Below, one piece after another: positions 1 through 5,459 of a DNA stretch of 5,459 nucleotides. Made by a program: the position numbers and the translations under genes. Each line of letters opens with the position of its first letter. The stretch's first letter is position 1. Origin of the DNA: Actinomycetes bacterium (lineage in GTDB: Bacteria > Actinomycetota > Actinomycetes > S36-B12 > GCA-2699445); contig JAHZKU010000130.1 in the NCBI GenBank assembly GCA_022600255.1, positions 1-5,459 on the forward strand. Reading direction: 5' to 3'. The notes under the pieces were generated by a model. It saw only the letters and a list, made by a program, of their open reading frames with translations, had not been told where the DNA came from and did not search any database.

Positions 1-404
1 AGTCGGCGTTGCGCCCCTGAGACATCCAGAAATGCTTCATCTAGGCCAAGGACTTCCAACTGGGGGGTGATGGAACGCAACAGGGCCATCACGCTCGCGC
101 TGACTTCGGTATAGCGCTGGAAATCGGGTGGGATCACCACAGCTTGTGGGGCGATCCGGGTCACGCGCCCCATCGGCATCGCCGAATGAACGCCCAACTG
201 CCTAGCTTCATAAGAAGCCGCGAGGACAACGCCGCGCCCAGCCGATCCGCCAACGATGACCGGCTGACCAATCAGGTCCGGGCGTTCAAGGCGCGATACA
301 GATACGTAGAAAGCATCCATATCGACGTGCAGGATTGAGCAATCTGTGTCATCGCGGGACGCCTGTTGCGCAAGTTTGGGTCTGCGGATCTGATTCCTGC
401 TCAT
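1..404 (-). CDS. dinB: DNA polymerase IV (DinB), Y family, N-terminal part; continues past the left edge
   Basis: Translesion DNA polymerase; 134 complete codons are in the window, with no stop before the edge. Seen: the palm motif ILHVDMDAFYVSV at residues 24-36 supplies the metal-binding Asp28, with Tyr33 at the steric-gate position that excludes ribonucleotides. The finger segment GRGVVLAASYEARQLGVHSAMP follows at about 56-77. VLGLDEAFLDVSGA at 118-131 supplies the second acidic pair, Asp122/Glu123. These residues separate it from ImuB, the catalytically dead Y-family mutasome protein. The ATG at 404-402 shares one base with the dnaE stop (TGATG), so translation is probably coupled; the GGGGAG upstream is 12 nt away, which is rather far. 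Odd: Gly120 replaces the usual Ser of the SxDEA motif. The little-finger domain and any clamp-binding tail are outside the window, so completeness cannot be judged. Confidence 0.93.
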   Translation of the reverse strand, partial: MSRNQIRRPKLAQQASRDDTDCSILHVDMDAFYVSVSRLERPDLIGQPVIVGGSAGRGVVLAASYEARQLGVHSAMPMGRVTRIAPQAVVIPPDFQRYTEVSASVMALLRSITPQLEVLGLDEAFLDVSGAQRR

Positions 405-3400
405 CACCAACCACTGCTCCCCGGGCTTGAGTGCCACAACTTACTGGGAGGATTTGACCCCTTACTGGCTGCCGGTCGTCCTGCTTTGGGGTTCTGACCC
501 GCAGGCTTGGTGTCAGCATAAGGCGACATCTTGAACCCACTGGCATGCAGCAAGACGCGGCGCCGTTGCCCCATCCCGCCTCCACGTGTCTGGTTCGGAT
601 CAGTTGGACTCCACTGCCCCGATTCTCTGGCTGTTTCTGGATCCGGCTCGATAGCCAACATCTCCGATACGGACTGCGCCCCACCAGCTCCCCAAACTTC
701 GCGAATCTTCCCCAAATCCCAGCACCCGGTGGCGCGTAGGGAAACTCCTCGTTTACCGGTGCGTCGGAGTTTTCCTCTTATTAGCAACAACCACGATTGA
801 AATAGGGTGCTGGCGTAGGGCCCCTGGGCTGCTTCAAAAAAGGTGGCGTCCACGGGGCCGGTGGAATCATCGACAGTCACAAAAACCACCCTTTTGCCGC
901 CACGGATCGGGGGCGTCTGTGTGGCCACTTTGACACCGGCCACCAAGATCTCTGACTGGGTACGACAGCTCAATAAGTCCTTCGCGCGCACCACACCAAG
1001 TTCCTGCAGCATCGTGTCGTAGAAAGAGACGATATGCGCCGAAACATCCATGCCCAGGATGTCTACCTCCGCGCGCACCTTCTCCGCAGGCGTCATCTCA
1101 GGCAACCCACTCATCACCACATCACGGGGAGCATCTGACAGCTCCAGCGCAAGTTGTACCGGGAGTTCCTCCGGATCACAGACACTCGCTGGGGCCTGCG
1201 ACTGACTGCGGGCCGCAGACATGGCATCTAGGCCACGCGTATCTGGGCCACCGGTATTGTTGGCGATCGCCGTCACCAGCGTCTTCTGACTTGCCGAACG
1301 TTTCCCACGACCACGGTTGAGTGTCCGGGTATATCGATCCAGATCCCCTACCTGTAGAAGGAGATCTCTGCGTGTGGCCTGCCCCGGCTGGGCGTGGCCT
1401 GGAATCTGATGCAGTGCATCAAACCCGCCAGCTAGGACCAGCCGTTCACACGTCGGACGGGAGACACCTGCTCTGTTCCAGAAGTCCGCTAGTGATTGAT
1501 AGGGCTGGCTCGCCACGATCGCGACCTCTTCTGCCGTTGAGATGCCCTTCACTGCACTAATCGGGACGCGGATCGCCTGGCCCGCATCAGCTTGCTGTTC
1601 GACCCGATACACCCGATCAGACTTGTTGACGTCCAGCCCCAACACCTTCACCCCGCTATTGCGAGCATCATCCAGAATCAGTCGCTTCGGGTACATGCCT
1701 GGATCATGTGTCAATATCCCCGCGAAAAAGGCCGCGCAATAGTGGGTCTTCAACCACGCAGACTGATAGGTGGGCAACGCAAAGGCCGCAGCATGGGCTT
1801 TGCAGAAACCGAAGGAGGCAAAAGCCTTCAGCACATCCCACACCTGCTCAACCTGCGCTAAGGAGAAGCCACACCGCTGCGCGGTGGGATAGAACCAAGC
1901 CCTTACTTCCTGTTGCCCTTCGGGGCTACCCATCGTGCGACGAATCTCATCGGCCCTGGCCAACGAGCAACCAGTCAGACGCGAAACGATGCGGATCACC
2001 TGTTCATGGAACACCACAACCCCACTGGTTTCTTCCAGGATCGGCTGCAACTCAGGCAGGAGATACTCCGGTTCGGCCCAACCATGCCGCGCACGCAGAA
2101 ATGGCGTGATCATGTCACTCTTCACTGGGCCGGGCCGAAAGAGTGAGATGTCGATGACTAGATCGTCAAACGTTTGTGGGGAAAACTTCCCCACCAGCTC
2201 TCGTTGCCCAGGAGATTCGATCTGAAAACAACCCAGCGTCTTGGCACTTTGTATCAACTCGAAAGTGTCCGGGTCATCTAACGCAATCGCATCAATGTCG
2301 ACTGTGCCGACTTCCGGCGAAACACGCGCGATCTCAGATGTGGCATGAGCCATGGCCGACTGCATTCGTATCCCAAGGACATCGAGTTTCAGGAAGCCCA
2401 TCTCCTCGACATCGTCCTTATCGAACTGGCTCATGGGAAACCCCATCCAGGATGCTTCCACCGGGGTGCGATCCAACAACGTGGTGTCGGAGAGGAGCAC
2501 TCCACATGGGTGTAACGCCACATGGCGTGGGAGCCCATCTAGGGACTCCACTAGGTTCAAGAATGTGTCGAGTTTGCCTTCAGACGCCAGTCGACCAAGA
2601 CCGGAGGACTTTAGTTCCGGAAGATCAGCCAAGGCCGCCCGAGCATCACGTGCTCGAATATGTGGAAAGGCCTTCGCGAACGTATCGATCTCGCTAGGCG
2701 GCATCACGAGTGCGGCCCCAACATCCCTAATGGCATGTCTCACACGGTAGGTATCCATCATCGAGACACATGTGCAGCGCTCTCCCCCGAAACGGTCCAA
2801 AATTCTCTCGTACATTTCGGTGCGCCGATCCGATTCAACATCTACGTCAATATCGGGGAGGGCCTGCCGTAGCGGCGAGAGGAAACGTTCCATCAGGAGT
2901 CCATGCTCAATCGGGTCCACGCCAGAAATCCCGAGCAGATGGTTCACCAGACTGCCCGCCCCCGAGCCGCGTGCGGCCACCCGGACGCCATGACTCCTGA
3001 TTAGGTCAACCACTTCAGCCACCGTCAAGAAGTAACCACCGAACTGGAGCTGTGAGATGGTCTTCAACTCGTCAGCGAGCCGATCCTGCGCCTGCCGCAG
3101 CTTTTTGCGGCGATACCCCTTCGTGTCCAGCGCAGTGGTACAACGCGCTGACAAAACCTGATCTGCAGCAAGCGCTTCGGTGGTCAGATCATCATGGGAA
3201 GGTGCGTCCGGCGCAACGACACCCAATTCAGGCACCCGAATAGACCCCAGACCCACATCCGAGGCTGGATCCAGCACACACGAATGCCCCAACTCCGCGG
3301 TTTGCCCCAGCCAGGACACAGATCGGCGGCCCGTGTCAGAGACCCCGGCAGCTCCCAAGATCTCCTGAGCAACCTGTTGCATCGCGGCGCCAGATTTTAG

Positions 3401-4288
3401 ATAGCCCTCAGCGTTTCCTCGATCCAGATGACGTCCTGAAAGAGGAACCAGTCGTCGGATTGAGTCCAAGACATCCACCACTTGCGCCTGCTCTGGTCGG
3501 GCATGCCGGACAGCATTAGCAATGATCGAGGGAAATCCCGCCGCCTGCGCCCACCCGTACATCCGAGCGGCCGCAGCAATCGAAAAGTTACCCACCCAAT
3601 CTGCACTGCGCGAGCTCCGACCGGTCGACTGCGCGGCGTTTTCGGGAACCATGTGTGAAACCACCTCAACTACCAAGCGGGTGGAGGCTGGGGTAGGCCC
3701 GACCGAAAACAACTCCCGCCACTGGTTGGCGATCTGGGCAGCGACATCGGGTCGCCGCATACGTAATGCCCGACCAACCTCTGACTCTGGGCCCAGCAGC
3801 AGGACCAGCCCTGCACAGTTGACGGCGATCTGAGCAAAGTTAGTTATGGGTTTACCTCGTTCTCCGCTGAGCTGGGCCGCAGTCACCAACCGGCATAATG
3901 ACGCCCAACCCTGAGCGCCCCGGGCGAGCAGGACAACCCGCGGGTGGTTGGCGTGGATCCAAGCCCCACCCCTTGCCGGTGACCTACGGGTGGAGACACC
4001 CGAGCTGGGCTGGACAACCCGACCACCGGTGTGCGCTGGGCCGTTGGGTGCAGGCAGGTACCCGGAGGGTTCAATGGCCAGGTCCACCCCCAGAATCGGG
4101 GCGACTCCGGCCTGGCCGGCCGCATTCAGAAACTTCACAGCACCATAAAGCCCGTCGCGATCGGTCAATGCCAAGGCCTGCTGGCCGTGCAGAGCCGCCT
4201 GTTGCACCAGCGCGCTTGGTGTCGACGCACCGTATCTGAGGGAATACCCCGAAGCCGTATGCAGGTGAACGAACGCGTCAACAGACAT
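404..4288 (-). CDS. dnaE2: DNA polymerase III alpha subunit, error-prone DnaE2-like actinobacterial type
   Basis: C-family replicative-type polymerase, 1294 residues, which is long for the family; expected to extend past lesions in the cytoplasm during the SOS response. Domains in order: PHP about 1-270; palm with the RGSGAGS motif at 440-446, catalytic Asp479/Asp481 in LPDIDVD, and a third Asp636 in FLKLDVLG; fingers with FQIES 688-692, RPGP 718-721 and GFCKAHAAAFAL 827-838; helix-hairpin-helix about 928-960; OB fold about 1112-1172. QLALEL at 1045-1050 sits where DnaE proteins carry the beta-clamp motif. The PHP metal ligands are mostly lost, so proofreading is unlikely. A Pro/Ser/Gly-rich linker leads to the tail KLWHSSPGSSGW. 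The ATG at 4288 lies 2 nt after the HEPN stop with no clear Shine-Dalgarno, which suggests coupling. The DnaE2 label rests on motif style and operon context; the protein differs from classical mycobacterial DnaE2, for example in having GFCKAH rather than GFPESH. Confidence 0.92.
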   Translation of the reverse strand: MSVDAFVHLHTASGYSLRYGASTPSALVQQAALHGQQALALTDRDGLYGAVKFLNAAGQAGVAPILGVDLAIEPSGYLPAPNGPAHTGGRVVQPSSGVSTRRSPARGGAWIHANHPRVVLLARGAQGWASLCRLVTAAQLSGERGKPITNFAQIAVNCAGLVLLLGPESEVGRALRMRRPDVAAQIANQWRELFSVGPTPASTRLVVEVVSHMVPENAAQSTGRSSRSADWVGNFSIAAAARMYGWAQAAGFPSIIANAVRHARPEQAQVVDVLDSIRRLVPLSGRHLDRGNAEGYLKSGAAMQQVAQEILGAAGVSDTGRRSVSWLGQTAELGHSCVLDPASDVGLGSIRVPELGVVAPDAPSHDDLTTEALAADQVLSARCTTALDTKGYRRKKLRQAQDRLADELKTISQLQFGGYFLTVAEVVDLIRSHGVRVAARGSGAGSLVNHLLGISGVDPIEHGLLMERFLSPLRQALPDIDVDVESDRRTEMYERILDRFGGERCTCVSMMDTYRVRHAIRDVGAALVMPPSEIDTFAKAFPHIRARDARAALADLPELKSSGLGRLASEGKLDTFLNLVESLDGLPRHVALHPCGVLLSDTTLLDRTPVEASWMGFPMSQFDKDDVEEMGFLKLDVLGIRMQSAMAHATSEIARVSPEVGTVDIDAIALDDPDTFELIQSAKTLGCFQIESPGQRELVGKFSPQTFDDLVIDISLFRPGPVKSDMITPFLRARHGWAEPEYLLPELQPILEETSGVVVFHEQVIRIVSRLTGCSLARADEIRRTMGSPEGQQEVRAWFYPTAQRCGFSLAQVEQVWDVLKAFASFGFCKAHAAAFALPTYQSAWLKTHYCAAFFAGILTHDPGMYPKRLILDDARNSGVKVLGLDVNKSDRVYRVEQQADAGQAIRVPISAVKGISTAEEVAIVASQPYQSLADFWNRAGVSRPTCERLVLAGGFDALHQIPGHAQPGQATRRDLLLQVGDLDRYTRTLNRGRGKRSASQKTLVTAIANNTGGPDTRGLDAMSAARSQSQAPASVCDPEELPVQLALELSDAPRDVVMSGLPEMTPAEKVRAEVDILGMDVSAHIVSFYDTMLQELGVVRAKDLLSCRTQSEILVAGVKVATQTPPIRGGKRVVFVTVDDSTGPVDATFFEAAQGPYASTLFQSWLLLIRGKLRRTGKRGVSLRATGCWDLGKIREVWGAGGAQSVSEMLAIEPDPETARESGQWSPTDPNQTRGGGMGQRRRVLLHASGFKMSPYADTKPAGQNPKAGRPAASKGSNPPSKLWHSSPGSSGW

Positions 4289-4290
4289 GA

Positions 4291-4806
4291 TCAGGAAACG
4301 ACGCGAATCCGAGGAGAGACTTGGCCCGAGCCGCGCATCAAAGAACTAACAACAATATCCAGGAAGTTGTGCGAATCACGCACCAAGTCATCGGATTCAC
4401 GTGCGGTGATCGCGCGGTCTAGCCCGGCTGCCAATGCGGCTTGTTTGCCCGCCCCTGCGGCGAAGAACATCGCCCACTCCTGTAACTCTGGGGCAACCCG
4501 CGCCAGCAGTACCCAAACGTTCTGTGGTCCAGTTGCGGGAGCCGCCGGGTTGGGCGCGGGTGTTGTTCGGGTGGCCAGGTTAAGGGCCGGTGTTGTTCGG
4601 GTGGCCAGGTTAAGGGCCGGTGTTGTTCGGGTGGCCAGCACGGCGGCGGCTGTCCTGACTGCCACGGCATAACCGCGTAAGTAGCGACGCGCTGGCGTCG
4701 GTTCCACAACCGCAAGTTCTATCTCTTGAACGGCCGAACTCAGTAATTCCAAGCTCGCCAGCGAAATATTGCCGGCTCCGTACTGCCGACCCTCTGGTGC
4801 TTTCAT
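4291..4806 (-). CDS. SAV_6107-type HEPN domain protein
   Basis: Small, mostly helical protein, 171 residues from the chosen start; function unknown. Seen: helices at about 14-56 including EPTPARRYLRGYAVAVRTAA, then three copies of a ten-residue unit LATRTTPALN/LATRTTPAPN (57-86), then the conserved block VWVLLARVAPELQEWAMFFAAGAGK at about 97-121 and ITARESDDLVRDSHNFLDIV at about 133-152. That block is what I recognise as the SAV_6107 family. HEPN proteins are often RNases or toxin-antitoxin parts, but the usual RxxxxH catalytic motif is not visible: Arg136 and Arg143 are 10 and 3 residues before His146. The ATG at 4806 is preferred because GAGGGA lies 6 nt upstream; a GTG at 4839 would add 11 residues but has no such site. 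The stop is 2 nt before dnaE2, which argues for co-expression with the polymerases. Confidence 0.87.
   Translation of the reverse strand: MKAPEGRQYGAGNISLASLELLSSAVQEIELAVVEPTPARRYLRGYAVAVRTAAAVLATRTTPALNLATRTTPALNLATRTTPAPNPAAPATGPQNVWVLLARVAPELQEWAMFFAAGAGKQAALAAGLDRAITARESDDLVRDSHNFLDIVVSSLMRGSGQVSPRIRVVS
4549..4638 (-). repeat. Three 30-bp tandem repeats inside the HEPN gene
   Basis: Copies at 4638-4609 and 4608-4579 are identical; the copy at 4578-4549 matches for its first 20 bases and has a few changes in the rest. Each encodes ten residues, LATRTTPALN twice and then LATRTTPAPN, so gain or loss of a copy keeps the frame. The units sit in a linker between the first helices and the conserved C-terminal block, where extra length is probably tolerated. 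Confidence 0.95.
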
Positions 4807-4812
4807 ATAACT

Positions 4813-4818
4813 TCCCTC
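4813..4818 (-). promoter_or_regulatory. Ribosome binding site deciding the HEPN start
   Basis: GAGGGA on the minus strand lies 6 nt before the ATG at 4806. The GTG at 4839 has no comparable site, so the shorter protein is preferred. Confidence 0.65.
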
Positions 4819-4883
4819 AACTTCCTTTCGTGATCTCACGTGTTCTGCTGTCCATCGCTGTTCTGCGGCCCGTCGCTTGACTG

Positions 4884-5228
4884 CTAGTCAAAGGCTCGAA
4901 TCAAATAGCCGTTTACTTCTGAGATTTCAGTGGCGTCTTGGGTCGGAACGGCGTCCGACGATGGGACGGCCGATGCCAGCAGACAGAGGTCAAACACTCC
5001 GACTTGGCGACCCCGGCCACCAGCGCTGGCTTCCACCCGCCAGATGCGCCGTTCGATCGGCCGGGAACTCAACGGGGTCGTCTGCCACCATTTGCCAGTC
5101 TCGATCCAACGAGCCAACACCGCACTGACGAAGTATTGTCCGCTGCGCCAGTAGAACCGGCGAGGGTAGACGCCGTTGGCGGTACGCTGGATTGCAACGG
5201 AGATCTGGTCGGTATATCTACGGCTCAT
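4884..5228 (-). CDS. DUF6504 family protein
   Basis: First gene of the operon, 114 residues; function unknown. Seen: an N-terminal RRYTDQI (3-9), then FYW (25-27), VLARWIETGKWW (37-48), WRVEASAG (63-70) and GVFDL (77-81). This ladder of Trp/Arg motifs, probably beta strands, is what I recognise as DUF6504, a small family found beside translesion polymerase genes in actinobacteria. No signal peptide or membrane segment is visible, so it should be cytosolic. The part after GVFDLCL (about 83-105, SAVPSSDAVPTQDATEIS) looks like a polar, low-conservation insertion before the last short strand NGYLIRAFD. The ATG at 5228 is supported by AGGA 6 nt upstream. A 77-nt gap separates its stop from the HEPN ATG. 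Its place as first gene after an SOS box suggests a damage-response role, which is inference only. Confidence 0.83.
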   Translation of the reverse strand: MSRRYTDQISVAIQRTANGVYPRRFYWRSGQYFVSAVLARWIETGKWWQTTPLSSRPIERRIWRVEASAGGRGRQVGVFDLCLLASAVPSSDAVPTQDATEISEVNGYLIRAFD

Positions 5229-5234
5229 CGTTGA

Positions 5235-5238
5235 TCCT
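5235..5238 (-). promoter_or_regulatory. Ribosome binding site of the DUF6504 gene
   Basis: AGGA on the minus strand, 6 nt before the ATG at 5228. It supports that start and marks the end of the untranslated leader. Confidence 0.65.
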
Positions 5239-5270
5239 GGTGCACCTTGTTTGTCTGTGTCTGCTTGTGC

Positions 5271-5346
5271 CTGGCTGGACTGGATTGGGCTGGCTGGACT
5301 GGATTGGGCTGGCTGGACTGGATTGGGCTGGCTGGACTGGATTGGG
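5271..5346. repeat. Four perfect 19-bp tandem repeats in the operon leader
   Basis: The unit CTGGCTGGACTGGATTGGG (plus strand) occurs four times without a mismatch at 5271-5289, 5290-5308, 5309-5327 and 5328-5346, ending 1 bp before the SOS box. The unit is built from CTGG/CTGGA/TTGGG-like sub-repeats. A length of 19 is not a multiple of three and no gene covers it, so it is non-coding. Perfect identity suggests recent expansion or active maintenance. Transcribed from the predicted promoter, it gives a leader with 9 C and only 3 G per unit. Confidence 0.96.
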
Positions 5347-5347
5347 A

Positions 5348-5363
5348 TCGAACATACGTTCGA
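5348..5363. promoter_or_regulatory. LexA-binding SOS box
   Basis: TCGAACATACGTTCGA has the two perfect 6-bp half-sites TCGAAC/GTTCGA around a 4-bp centre, and the core fits the Gram-positive/mycobacterial consensus CGAACRNRYGTTCG at every position. It starts about 10 bp downstream of the proposed -10 box and 120 bp upstream of the DUF6504 start codon. LexA bound here should block initiation or early elongation of the whole polymerase operon until RecA-stimulated LexA cleavage. No second full match was found in the window. Confidence 0.95.
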
Positions 5364-5373
5364 CTTATCTTCG

Positions 5374-5402
5374 ACGTTACGTCAGGGGTCCGACCATCGC
5401 AA
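5374..5402 (-). promoter_or_regulatory. Predicted operon promoter, -35 TTGCGA and -10 TAACGT
   Basis: On the minus strand TTGCGA (5402-5397) and TAACGT (5379-5374) are 17 bp apart, the ideal sigma-70-type spacing. Transcription would begin near 5367, placing the SOS box at about +4 to +20 and giving an untranslated leader of about 140 nt that contains the 19-bp repeats. The same -10 is preceded, after 8 bp, by TGGTCGGAC, a 6 of 9 match to the PafBC-type element TTGTCRGTG. The start site is inferred. Confidence 0.55.
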
Positions 5403-5423
5403 TCCCGCAGAAGAACCAAATCT

Positions 5424-5442
5424 GATCTCAAGACCTGAGATC
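5424..5442. repeat. 7-bp inverted repeat upstream of the promoter
   Basis: GATCTCA and TGAGATC form a perfect dyad around the 5-bp centre AGACC. It lies about 22 bp upstream of the proposed -35 box. It could be an operator or activator site, or the hairpin of a gene beyond the right edge; there is no T-run beside it, so it is not called a terminator. The rest of 5403-5459 shows nothing recognisable. Confidence 0.5.
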
Positions 5443-5459
5443 GACTAGGACCCGATTCG

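Noticed and set aside
1..404. ImuB identity for the Y-family protein
   Set aside because: ImuB lacks the catalytic acidic residues; here Asp28, Asp122 and Glu123 and a typical DinB finger region are present.
404..4288. Main replicative DnaE1 identity
   Set aside because: The PHP site is degenerate, the operon is SOS-controlled and shared with dinB, and the motifs match the actinobacterial error-prone branch better.
4031..4672. Plus-strand open frame of 213 codons across dnaE2, the gene junction and the HEPN gene
   Set aside because: It is antisense to two well supported genes, spans their junction, and its repeated segment is only the complement of the 30-bp HEPN repeats.
4807..4839. Upstream GTG start of the HEPN protein
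   Set aside because: No Shine-Dalgarno precedes it, whereas the ATG at 4806 has GAGGGA at 6 nt.
4877..4891. Hairpin TTGACT-GCT-AGTCAA at the DUF6504 stop as a terminator
   Set aside because: The stem is 6 bp and AT-rich with no T-run, and the next genes appear to belong to the same operon.
5271..5346. CRISPR array or iteron origin
   Set aside because: The repeats are contiguous with no spacers, and no cas or replication initiator gene is present.
5373..5383. Palindrome GACGTTACGTC as a separate operator
   Set aside because: It overlaps the proposed -10 box, is short, and resembles no site I can name; chance is likely.
5225..5431. Minus-strand open frame of 68 codons in the leader
   Set aside because: Its start lies upstream of the proposed promoter, it runs through the -10, SOS box and repeats, and its composition is low complexity.
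5176..5448. Plus-strand open frame encoding a Trp/Gly-rich, membrane-like repeat peptide
   Set aside because: The repeat period of 19 bp shifts frame every copy, the frame overlaps the DUF6504 start, promoter and SOS box, and no ribosome binding site supports it.

Overview
The window looks like part of an actinobacterial (Actinomycetota) chromosome. The clues are the high-GC-style codon use, a mycobacteria-type LexA box, an actinobacterial-type DnaE subfamily, and two small proteins (DUF6504 and SAV_6107-type HEPN) that I know only from actinobacteria. I cannot name the genus. All the genes lie on the minus strand and read from the right edge towards the left edge as one tight operon.

Layout in transcription order: (1) 5459-5229 is a control region. 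It holds a 7-bp dyad, a good -35/-10 pair with a partial PafBC-type element, a perfect SOS box TCGAACATACGTTCGA, and four perfect 19-bp tandem repeats that begin 1 bp after the box and fill much of the predicted leader. (2) 5228-4884 encodes a DUF6504 protein. (3) 4806-4291 encodes a SAV_6107-type HEPN protein with an internal 30-bp in-frame tandem repeat. (4) 4288-404 encodes a 1294-residue DnaE-type polymerase of the DnaE2-like actinobacterial branch. Its three catalytic aspartates are intact, its PHP site is degenerate and it has a likely clamp-binding hexapeptide. (5) 404-1 is the 5' part of a DinB-type Y-family polymerase that runs off the left edge. Genes 3, 4 and 5 are separated by +2 and -1 nt, so translational coupling is likely.

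Taken together this is a damage-inducible mutagenesis/translesion cassette. LexA is expected to repress it, and cleavage of LexA during the SOS response would release a C-family and a Y-family polymerase together. It is related in idea to the ImuA'-ImuB-DnaE2 mutasome. Here, however, the Y-family partner has catalytic residues, where ImuB lacks them, no imuA-like gene is visible, and two small proteins of unknown role are transcribed first. The least ordinary DNA is the 76-bp repeat block beside the SOS box. On the template strand it is a regular ladder of GG runs; in the mRNA it is a C-rich, G-poor leader.
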